A DNA stretch of 64,000 nucleotides from Dipteris shenzhenensis (taxonomy: Eukaryota > Polypodiophyta > Polypodiopsida > Gleicheniales), in the NCBI GenBank assembly GCA_047967505.1, contig CM106540.1; one strand, given 5' to 3'. Positions 56,016-64,000 of this stretch are shown here, piece by piece (position 1 is the first letter of the stretch; every line of letters starts with the position of its first letter). The position numbers and the translations under genes were made by a program. Under the pieces are notes generated by a model. It searched no databases. It was not told the DNA's origin and saw nothing but the letters and a program-made list of their open reading frames with translations.

Positions 56016-57169
56016 TCAAGACATCATCAAGGTACATTTTATAACACTTAATATGTATATATATGATGTCAAGTGGTTTAGGGTTGTTACTAAAGGGCAA
56101 CAATCGACCGTGTGACGAGATAAGAGTGGATTGATCCAAATCGACTCCACAAAACTATGGACATATTAAAAGGATACTTTTGTTTTGCCAGAACACGGTG
56201 AGCAAGTGGTTTTGAAAGAAGATCCAAAAGATAAAAGATGGTTATTCATTATTGAAGTTTCCCCTCACAAAAACCAATTCTTGTAATGTGTAAAAGAAAC
56301 ATTTGGATTAAGGAGATAAGGTTTACTATGAGTAGTACTATACGTGTGTATCAAGTGGGCAAGGCTATATTTCAAGAGCTTACACCGCGCTCAATTCTTG
56401 TCAGAAGGGTGTGCAGGTGATTGGTTTTCGTTCCCCTCGTCGAGCTCTTCTTCTTGATGCTAATAATGCATGCAATGTGTGTGCTTTGGTACACCCTTCC
56501 CTCATTGGGTTTATGCTTCTAATCTTAGTTTTTGGCATGTTTTAGGCTTGATTTATGTTCCATAATAGTTGGGAGAGTGTTTCGCACATGTAGGTTACCA
56601 TTTCGAGCCATAAAGTGCTCTAGGTAAAAACGTACGAGGAACAGATCGCGATCTCTGTTCATGCACATCCTCCCATGGTTATTGGGGTCCTGCCTTGCTT
56701 GGGGATATACCTTGCATTTATATGAACATGATTTTCTAGCTTGGCTGCATGTTAGAAATCTGTACGGGTGATTAGAGGGCATATGGGTGTCATATCCATA
56801 GGCTAGACATAGTTTGCTTGAGACTTTAGCTTTCTAGTATCCTCATCCACATTTGACACATGTGGGAAAGCCTCCATGCCCTAGTCAGGTTAGTTACATC
56901 CTTGAGTTTGATATTTTGTTGGCTAGACTACGATGTCTGTTGCGGAAAACCGCTAACACCGAGCGTGAGGCAGGTTTGAGAGTAGAGATTGGATTGGTGG
57001 TCTGAGGGTGCAGGGGATAGCTCCATATCCTGATAGCCTGTGTTGATTGTTTGAAAGCTTGCCATAGCTCCATAACCTATGTTGATCGTGTGTGCCTCTA
57101 TGAGGATGTGTTGATGGTTTCCGAGCTTGCCCTCATTTCCTAAGTATGTGCGCTCTCTCATACACATTG
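56016..57169. other. No gene recognised
   Basis: Short random frames on both strands (for example 56782-56525 minus, 85 aa) without domains. Confidence 0.4.
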
Positions 57170-57923
57170 GATTCACGCTTCCTCTGCCATGTGCAATACA
57201 ATATATACAAGATCTTCCTCGTAGTAACCATTTGTTGTAATGGCGTGTGTGTTTGCATTATGGTCATTCAGGTGTTGTAGAGGCAAAAGGTGAGGGTGAT
57301 GTTGGTTAGAAGCATCTCTTTGATCTGATGCAAGAAAGCCCTTGTCTGGCTCATGGTCTTCATGCATTTATAGTACTAGGTCAATGCTAAAGTGGTCTTC
57401 TTCATCTAGAGGTCTCAATAGGTTGATATGTGCTGCCAGTTTGTCCTTGTAGCATTCTTTCCTTGGTGATTGAGGCTATTGTCCTTCTTGGGTCACATCC
57501 GACCTTGATGTGGAAAATGGAGGGGGTCATTTTTTCCTCCTTGAACATTTTGTAGAACTATGTTAGCTGCTTCAAAATCCGACCTTCATGTGGAGAATGG
57601 AGGGGGTCATTTTTTCCTCCTTGAACATTCTATAGAGCTATGTTAGCTACTTCAAAATCCACCTTGCTCTCATCGAATGCGAGTAGAGGGTCATGATGGT
57701 CAAAGACTCCTCCATTGTCTTCTACACCTCCCTCTCTAGTTTGTCGGAGTAGGGTGTTCGGAGGGTCCACATTTCCTCCTCTTAGATGCAGGCCATCATT
57801 TGCATATTCATGACCTGCATCTTCTCTTTTGGTTATAAGAAACACCAATCCCAGCTTTGTTTGTGTGTATAGCTCAAAGGATGCCCTAACTACATCTTGG
57901 CCGATGTGTCGTTTTTGAGGCAT
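57170..57923 (-). other. Unrecognised minus-strand open stretches
   Basis: Minus frames 57923-57630 (97 aa) and 57367-57173 (64 aa) are moderately polar and have no identifiable motif. The stretch between them carries an 80-bp tandem duplication that shifts the frame. It could be a decayed gene; evidence is weak. Confidence 0.25.
57501..57660. repeat. 80-bp tandem duplication
   Basis: 57501-57580 and 57581-57660 both read GACCTT(G/C)ATGTGGA(A/G)AATGG to TTCAAAATCC with few differences. The 80-bp period is not a multiple of three. Confidence 0.92.
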
Positions 57924-57963
57924 TTGTTAATTATTGGCTATTGGGATTCAATAGACTACAGAT

Positions 57964-58446
57964 TTGAGGGTGATTGTGTTTGGCATGGTCTGTGTATGTG
58001 TGTGCAGTTTATGGTATGGAATGGATGGTGCTAATGGTTCCTGTATTGCTGCCCCCAGGGCTACTAACAACATGGATTCAAAAAGGGGAGGAAAAGAACC
58101 TTATGGAAAGAAGATAGTAGAGAGCAAGCTTGTGGCTGATCTGGCACTCAATGCAACGGAGACCACACCCCCACATGTTATCCGATGCACTCCCTGGTTG
58201 AGACTAGATAAGCAAGGTCTTGAGATAGATGCAACAGAGACAACACCTCCAAATTTTATCCGATGCAGTCCCCGGTTGAGAGAAAAGAAGGATCTATGGA
58301 TAGACTTAAATGCCACCCCTATTGTAGTGGAGACACCCCACCTACAAACTTCGGAAATCATCAATCCACAGCCTACCCCCAGGCTTGCTAACAACATGGC
58401 TTTGAGAAGGGAAGCAAATGAGCCTCGTGGGAAGAAGATAGCTTAG
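57964..58446 (+). CDS. 160-aa ORF with internal repeats, fused upstream of Copia III
   Basis: The ORF opens with a hydrophobic stretch (VIVFGMVCVCVCSLWYG) that could act as a signal peptide. It then contains repeated modules: (N/D)ATETTPPxxIRC(T/S)PxLR twice (about residues 61-75 and 86-100) and NNM-x5-(K/R)EPYGKKI-like segments at residues 36-51 and 142-159. A third decayed module continues beyond the stop to 58550, where Copia pol sequence begins abruptly. The module is about 155 bp. It is not a known Copia domain. It may be a captured or fused low-complexity host fragment. Confidence 0.35.
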   Translation: MRVIVFGMVCVCVCSLWYGMDGANGSCIAAPRATNNMDSKRGGKEPYGKKIVESKLVADLALNATETTPPHVIRCTPWLRLDKQGLEIDATETTPPNFIRCSPRLREKKDLWIDLNATPIVVETPHLQTSEIINPQPTPRLANNMALRREANEPRGKKIA

Positions 58447-58552
58447 ATCAAGCATGGGGCTGATTTGGCACTCAATGCAACATAGATCATACCTCCAAAA
58501 GTTATCTGATGCAATCCCTGACTAAGAGATAAGCATGGGATAGACTTAAATG

Positions 58553-60464
58553 CCAAAGATCATACGCAGCCATGATGTGGTCTTCAATGAGAAGAAGATG
58601 CATAAGGCACCCATGAGGGATGTGGAAATGAGGAGAATCACTTTCTAGGATGTGAATCCACTTGCATATGTTGATAGACAGCAAGCTGTCCATGCACCAA
58701 ATGTGCAAGAAATGGTACCACCAAGTACTCCCACATGTATACAATCAAGGGTAGATGATGGATCATCTATTGGTGGAAATGATGAGCCAAATGTGGCTGA
58801 TATGCAGGTGGGACAGCAAGCTAAAATGCCCTTGAGAAGATCTTCTAGAGTGTCTAGACCGCCTGATAAGTTTGTTCTAGGGGTAGACTATGTGATGCTT
58901 ACTGATTGCAGGGAGCCTTATTGCTACAAAGAGGCTATGATGCGCGAGGATCAATGCAAGTGGGAGTATGCTATGCAATCAGAGATGAGTTCACTTATGA
59001 AGAATAAGACTTGGGACTTGGTTTCTTTGCCACATGGAAAGAAAGCATTGCCATGTAAATGGGTCTACAAAATGAAGGTTACAGGTGATGATGTGCCTAG
59101 GTACAAGGCCTGTTTGTTTGCTAAAGGGTTCAAGCAAGAGAAGGGTGTGGACTTTGATGAGATATTATCTCCGGTTGTGAAGATGACCACACTTAGATGC
59201 ATGCTTGGACTAGTGGTAGTAGAGGATATGGAGCTTATGCAGATGGATGTCAAGACAGCTTTCTTGCATGGGGATTTGCATGAGGAAATTTACATGGTGC
59301 AGCCGGAAGGCTTTGAAGAAAAGGGCAAAGAGCAGTTAGTTTGCAAGCTGAAGAAGAGTCTCTATGGTCTTAAGCAAGTGCCTAGAGAATGGTATCAGAA
59401 GTTTGATGCTTTCATTCGGTCCCAGGGTTTTAGAAGGAGTGAAATTGATCACTGCCTCTACACTAAAAGGGCTAAGGATAATAGCCTGATAATCTTGGTA
59501 CTATATGTGGATGATATGCTATTGGCTAGCAAGAATACTTACGAGCTAGATGCATTAAAGGCCAAGTTGCATGAGGCCTTTGATATGAAGGATTTGGGAT
59601 TTGCAGGTCATATTCTTGGTATGCGCATCACGCGTGATCGGAGTAGGAAACTCCTTTGGCTTTCACAAAAAGAGTATGTTACAAAAGTATTGCAGCGTTT
59701 CAATATGGAGGGGGGGAAAGGCAGTGAGTACTCCATTGCCTCCATATGTGAAACTGAGTCATACACATAGTCCCAAATCAGATGAGGAGAGGGCCATGAT
59801 GACCAAGGTTCCTTATGCATCAGTAGTTGGGAGTCTTATGTATGCTATGATAGCTACTAGACCAGACATTGCATTTGTAGTGGGAGTTGTTAGCCGGTAT
59901 ATGGCTAATCCAGGAAAGAGGCATTGGGAGGCAGTTAAGTGCATCGTGAGGTACATGAAGGGTACCAAGGAGATGTGCATCTGCTTTGGTAGAGGAGACA
60001 TGCGTGTACTTGGGTACATAGATTCAGACTCTGCAGGGCATGTGGATAGTAGGAGATCCACTTCTAGTTATGTGTTCACCTTTGCAGGTGGTGCAGTGTC
60101 GTGGATGTCTTGCGCACAAAAGTGCATTGCTTTGTCTACCACAGAGGCTGAGTATGTTGCAGCCACAGAGGGTCGCAAGGAGGCTATATGGCTTGATCAG
60201 CTAGTGGGAGATTTGGGGATTTATACAGGTGTACCGACATTGCATAGTGATTCCATGAGTGCTATTCAGCTAGCACGGAATCCGGTCTTTCATGCAAAGA
60301 CCAAACACATTGAGGTCAGGTACCATTTCATCAGGGAGGTACTTGAGGACAAGCGCATAGAGCTTGTCAAGGTTCATACAGATGATAACCCTGCAGATAT
60401 GCTGACGAAGAGTCTACCTAGTCAGCGGTTTGAGTATTGTCGTGTATTGATGGGCATTGGATAG
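58553..60464 (+). pseudogene. Copia III RT and RNase H (frameshifted)
   Basis: RT motifs are clear: KWVYKMK, MDVKTAFLHGDL, KKSLYGLKQ and YVDDMLLA (about 59505). RNase H follows: STTEAEYVAA, HSDSMSAIQL, NPADMLTKSL. A stop at about 58649 (FxDVNPLAY) precedes the open 372-codon frame. A change in a run of seven Gs at 59709-59715 shifts the frame so that RNase H is read in another phase to the natural stop at 60464. AGHVDSRRS stands where AGD is usual, altering one conserved acidic site. Confidence 0.88.
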
Positions 60465-60517
60465 TATGCTCACTGGTTGTTCTCCCTTAAAGGCACATTG
60501 TCCTTTAAGTGGGAGGT

Positions 60518-60693
60518 TGTGGGGGTTAAAGGTCACTGTGCCTTTACCCCGGTTATGTACAATACTCAAACACATATATAAATGAATGAAAAAAGAAGAT
60601 TAGGGTGGTTCTGCACCCACCAAAACTTGTGTGGCTCTCTGTCTCTCTCTCTCTCCTTCTTCCATTCTTGCTTCCGTTGAGAGCACTCTCAAT
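60518..60693 (+). repeat. Partial 3' LTR of Copia III
   Basis: Begins TGTGGGGGTTAAAGGTC after the purine tract and contains a TATATAAATG element near 60575. It ends at the rDNA junction. No 5' partner exists in the window, so its full length is unknown. Confidence 0.75.
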
Positions 60694-60888
60694 GCTCCTG
60701 GCCTTAGTTGGCTGGGACGTGGATTCGGCGATGTTACTTTGAAAAAATTAGAGTGCTCAAAGCAAGCCTATGCTCTGAATACATTAGCATGGAATAACAT
60801 GGTAGGACTCTGGTCCTATTGTGTTGGTCTTCGGGACCGGAGTAATGATTAATAGGGATAGTTGGGGGCATTCGTATTTCATTGTCAG

Positions 60889-60920
<32 letters not shown>

Positions 60921-60921
60921 T

Positions 60922-60985
<64 letters not shown>

Positions 60986-61080
60986 CGATCAGATACCATC
61001 CTAGTCTCAACCATAAACGATGCCGACTAGGGATTGACAGATGTTACTTCGATGACTCCGCCAGCACCTTATGAGAAATG

Positions 61081-61148
<68 letters not shown>

Positions 61149-61167
61149 TACCAGGAGTGGAGCCTGT

Positions 61168-61228
<61 letters not shown>

Positions 61229-61513
61229 TTGAGAGCTCTTTCTTCATTCTATGGGTGGTGGTGCATGGCCGTTCTTAGTTGGTGGAGTGATTTATCTAGT
61301 TAATTCCGGTAATGAACGAGACCTCAGCCTGCTAACTAGTTACACGAAGGATCCTCTTCGTGGCCAACTTCTTAGAGGGACTATGGCTATCTAGGCCATG
61401 GAAGTTTGAGGCAATAACAGGTCTGTGATGCCCTTAGATGTTCTAGGCCACACGCACGCTACATTGATGAATTCAACGAGTTTACCACCTGGACCGAAAG
61501 GCTTGGGTAATCT

Positions 61514-61552
<39 letters not shown>

Positions 61553-61557
61553 ATTGA

Positions 61558-61594
<37 letters not shown>

Positions 61595-61614
61595 ACTCGC
61601 ATTGACTATGTCCT

Positions 61615-61668
<54 letters not shown>

Positions 61669-61728
61669 TTTTGGATTGCGGCGATGCCGGTGGTTTGCCG
61701 CCGGTGATGTTGTGAGAAGTTCATTAAG

Positions 61729-61769
<41 letters not shown>

Positions 61770-61795
61770 ATAGGTGAACCTGCGGAAGGATCATT
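60690..61795 (+). rRNA. 18S rRNA, 3' two-thirds, degenerate
   Basis: The sequence follows nuclear 18S from GCTCCTGGCCTTAGTTGGC to the 3' end GGAAGGATCATTG. Conserved blocks such as TTAAAGGAATTGACGGAAG and TGTACACACCGCCCGTCGC are intact. Many CpG sites are changed to TpG or CpA (for example TGATGTTGTGAG for the usual CGACGTCGTGAG), and single-base indels occur (GAAGACCGATCAG; an extra T in ATCTTTTGAAAT). About 700 nt of the 5' end are missing at the Copia LTR junction. It is therefore a silenced rDNA pseudogene. Confidence 0.93.
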
Positions 61796-62108
61796 GACAC
61801 ACATCCGTGAGAAACACCGTGAACCGTGGACGTAACATCGAGGGGCTGTGCTCGGAGGCGCGACTGTCGATGCCATGCTCCCCGTTGGAACTAGGCGAAA
61901 GTGGGTGTGGCATCGAGCCGGGGCGGTCCATCGGCCATGCAGTGGGGGGCGGAGATCTCCCCCCGTCCACCGTGTGGGCAGCCCCCCTCCTCCGTGCCTC
62001 GGCATGGGGCCGCATGATAAACTTTCCGCCCCCTCACGGGGGGTGCGAGGCACCGAATAAACGCAATGGTCTGATCTCCCTCCCTCGTGGAGGACGTAAC
62101 ACAAGTAA
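61796..62108 (+). other. ITS1 remnant
   Basis: About 313 bp between the 18S end and the 5.8S start, moderately GC-rich. No internal rRNA conservation is expected. Confidence 0.8.
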
Positions 62109-62203
62109 AAACGACTCTCAGCAACGGATATCTTAGCTCTTGCAACGATGAAGAACGTAGTGAAATGCGATACGTAGTCCAAGGGCATGCCTGTCTGAGC
62201 GTC
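62109..62203 (+). rRNA. 5.8S rRNA with internal deletion (pseudogene)
   Basis: Starts ACGACTCTCAGCAACGGATA, reaches GAAATGCGATACGTAG, then jumps to GGGCATGCCTGTCTGAGCGTC. A normal 5.8S has about 65 further nucleotides in between, including the segment around GAATTGCAGAATCC and TTTGAACGC. Only about 95 nt of roughly 160 remain. CpG decay is also visible (CTTAGCTCTTGC for CTCGGCTCTCGC). It could not form a functional 5.8S-28S pairing. Confidence 0.9.
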
Positions 62204-62449
62204 CTCACCACAACCATGCCCCTTGCCCCTCCTCTTTGAGGGGGGCCGAGCGATGGAGCTGTCCGTCCGTGATGCCCCTCTGAGGCGGTGCGATCGGTTG
62301 AAATGGATCGGTGGCACCGAGTGGCGAGGTGTCGCAATGGTGGTCTGTCCCCTCGCGGGGCGGCAGTTTGCAAACGAATCGCCCGGAGGTGCACGTGCCG
62401 AGATTGGGCTCACGGGGGGTGCCGATGAGCTCCCCCTGTATTGGAACAT
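62204..62449 (+). other. ITS2 remnant
   Basis: About 246 bp of GC-rich spacer between 5.8S and 28S. Confidence 0.8.
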
Positions 62450-63655
62450 GGACCTCAGATCAAGCAAGGCTACCCGCCGAGTTTAAGCATATCACTAAGC
62501 GGAGGAAAAGAAACTAACGATGATTTCCCTAGTAGCGGCAAGCGAACCGGAAAGAGCCCAGGTTGAGAATCATGTAGCCTCGCCACTCAAATTGTAGTCT
62601 GGAGAGGCGTCCTCTGCAATGGACCGGGCCCAAGTCCCCTGGAAAGGGGCATCGGAGAGGGTGAGAGCCCCGTCGAGCTCGGACCCTATTGCTTCGGAGG
62701 GGCTGTTTGGGAATGCAGCCCTAAGCGGGTGGTAAATTCCATCCAAGGCTAAATACGGGCAAGAGACCGATAGCGAACAAGTACTGCGAGGGAAATATGA
62801 AAAGGACTTTGAAAAGAGAGTTAAAAAGTGCTTGAAATTGCTGGGAGGGAAGTGAATGGAGGCTGCAGGTGTGCCCAGTTGGATGCGGAAAGACGAGAGC
62901 TGGTTCGCCGCTCGACGCGGGGCGCTGGTCAATGCAGGCCAGTGCGACGGGACAAGAGTGGGCTTTTGATGGCCCGCCTATGCCGTCATGCCAACCGAGG
63001 CACGAAGCACGTGCCACTTGTGGTGGGCTTTACGCACTTGCGCGCTCGAGGCGCTGGTGTTCTGGGTTTTCCATTCGACCCATCTTGAAACACGGACCAA
63101 GGAGTTTAACATGTATGCGAGCCGGTGGGTGGCAAACCCATGGAGGCACAAGGAACCTGAGAGGTGGGATCCCCCCGCGAGGTGCACCATCGATCGACCG
63201 TGATCTTCTATGAAAGGTTTGAGTGGGAGCGTATCTACTGGGACCCGAAAGATGGTGAACTATGCCTGAATAGGGCAAAGCCAGAGGAAACTCTGGTGGA
63301 GGCTCGTAGCGATACTGACATGCAAATCGTTCGTCAGACTTGGGTATAGGGGCGAAAGACTAATCAAACCATCTAGTAGCTGGTTCCCTCTGAAGTTTCC
63401 CTCAGGATAGCTGGAGCTCGTTGCTCAATTTTATCGGGTAAAGCGAATGATTAGAGGCATCAGGGGTGTAACACCCTCGACCTATTCTCAAACTTTAAAT
63501 AGGTAAGCAGCCGGGGTTGCTCCGTTGAACCCTGGTGCAGAATGGGAGCTCCAAGTGGGCCATTTTTGGTAAGCAGAACTGGCAATGTGGGATGAACCGA
63601 AAGTCAGGTTACGGTGTCAAACTACGCGCTAACCTAGATCCCACAAAGGGTGTAA
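62450..63655 (+). rRNA. 28S rRNA, 5' 1.2 kb, degenerate and 3'-truncated
   Basis: Begins GACCTCAGATCAAGC and includes the universal TTTAAGCATATCACTAAGCGG block (one change from the usual ...CAATAAGCGG). It continues through the D1-D3 regions to CTAACCTAGATCCCACAAAG, then leaves rRNA sequence at about 63655 (normal 28S would continue with GGTCGATTAAG). Transitions at CpG are common. A palindrome GGTGTAACACC sits at the right junction. Confidence 0.93.
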
Positions 63656-64000
63656 CACCTATTTCATTAATTTTGGACTCTTGCACTGTCCAAATTCATT
63701 TTGTGAGATAATTTTGGATAAAACATTTCAAAAAAAGAGGCTCTTATAAAACAAAACATTGAGTCAAAAAGGAAGATTTTAAAAAATCAAATTAGAAAAA
63801 ATGACGTGAGATGTTATTAAAACTAGAGTACATTAAAAATAGAGTACATCACATTGTTAAAAGAGACAAAAAGTAAGATTTTTAAAAATCAAATTAGAAA
63901 AAATGGCGTGACATGTTATGAAAACTAGAGTACATTTCAAAAAGAGCACATCACATTTGTAAAGAAGTAGATCATATTACTCAAAGCCATATGGTGTCAA
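63656..64000. repeat. AT-rich sequence with a tandem repeat of about 115 bp
   Basis: Two units (about 63758-63868 and 63869-63980) share ATCAAATTAGAAAAAATG(A/G)CGTG, ACTAGAGTACATT and GTACATCACATT. A third may start before the window ends. No gene. Confidence 0.8.

Larger units (their letters stand above)
58553..60693 (+). mobile_element. 5'-truncated Ty1/Copia element (Copia III)
   Basis: Starts within pol at a KIIRSHDVVFNEKKM motif (end of integrase region, 58553), continues through RT and RNase H, a purine tract (AAGTGGGAGGT, 60508-60517) and a partial 3' LTR beginning TGTGGGGGTTAAAGG at 60518. Gag, protease, most of integrase and the 5' LTR are missing. The LTR is cut at about 60690, where rDNA begins. 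Confidence 0.88.

Noticed and set aside
61724-63349. Open frames of up to 247 codons on both strands
   Set aside because: They lie over 18S, ITS, 5.8S and 28S sequence, which is non-coding and GC-rich.
1-64000. tRNA, snRNA or organelle gene insertions
   Set aside because: No cloverleaf-like or organelle coding sequence was recognised; only primer-site matches to tRNA ends were found. A covariance-model scan would be needed to exclude them fully.

Overview
This window looks like nuclear DNA from a land plant with a large, repeat-dominated genome. The evidence is an intact plant-type G-lectin receptor kinase, several plant Ty1/Copia and Ty3/Gypsy retrotransposons with tRNA-Met or tRNA-Asp primer sites, CACTA-like transposon structures, and a broken 18S-5.8S-28S rDNA segment. 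The remnant ITS1 (about 310 bp) and ITS2 (about 245 bp) are shorter than is usual in conifers. That leans towards a fern, lycophyte or angiosperm, but the sequence does not settle the taxon. There are no bacterial features.

Layout. 1-2400: a fold-back repeat and an LTR with a tRNA-Asp primer site (LTR family L). 2690-13210: degenerate coiled-coil coding sequence split by a decayed minus-strand Copia element (3198-11240, TSD CATAG). Inside that Copia sits a small LTR element (7210-9752, TSD CTTAC). 13487-16515: a CACTA-like element with inverted subterminal repeats. 16516-18808: a Gypsy remnant carrying a minisatellite. 20138-22852: the only confident intact host gene, a G-type lectin receptor-like kinase. 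24131-28440: a Copia integrase scrap and a minus-strand family L coding copy. 29548-41142: two arrays of a 16-bp palindrome bracket a very young, apparently intact Copia (29720-36978, 1422-aa polyprotein), a two-exon coiled-coil/RING gene and AT-rich repeats. 41470-52412: more family L copies in both orientations. 52413-56015: a small CACTA-like element, a degenerate AT-hook ORF, a (TACA)n tract and telomere-like repeats. 57964-60693: a repeat-protein ORF fused to a 5'-truncated Copia, whose 3' LTR runs directly into an rDNA pseudogene (60690-63655).

How the parts relate. Almost everything is mobile DNA in nested layers. The most unusual component is family L. It has LTRs of about 920-950 bp, a tRNA-Asp primer site, and a polyprotein with a conserved N-terminal gag-like domain, two CX2CX3HX4C knuckles, two tandem retropepsin-like domains and a Trp-rich repeat tail. 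No reverse transcriptase or integrase is recognisable. Coding relatives occur at about 15.2-15.8 kb, 24.5-28.4 kb, 43.8-48.3 kb and about 51.3 kb, with LTR pieces at 413-1364, 41470-42387 and 49250-50171. This suggests a non-autonomous LTR family mobilised by another element. All calls come from reading the sequence; no database search was run.
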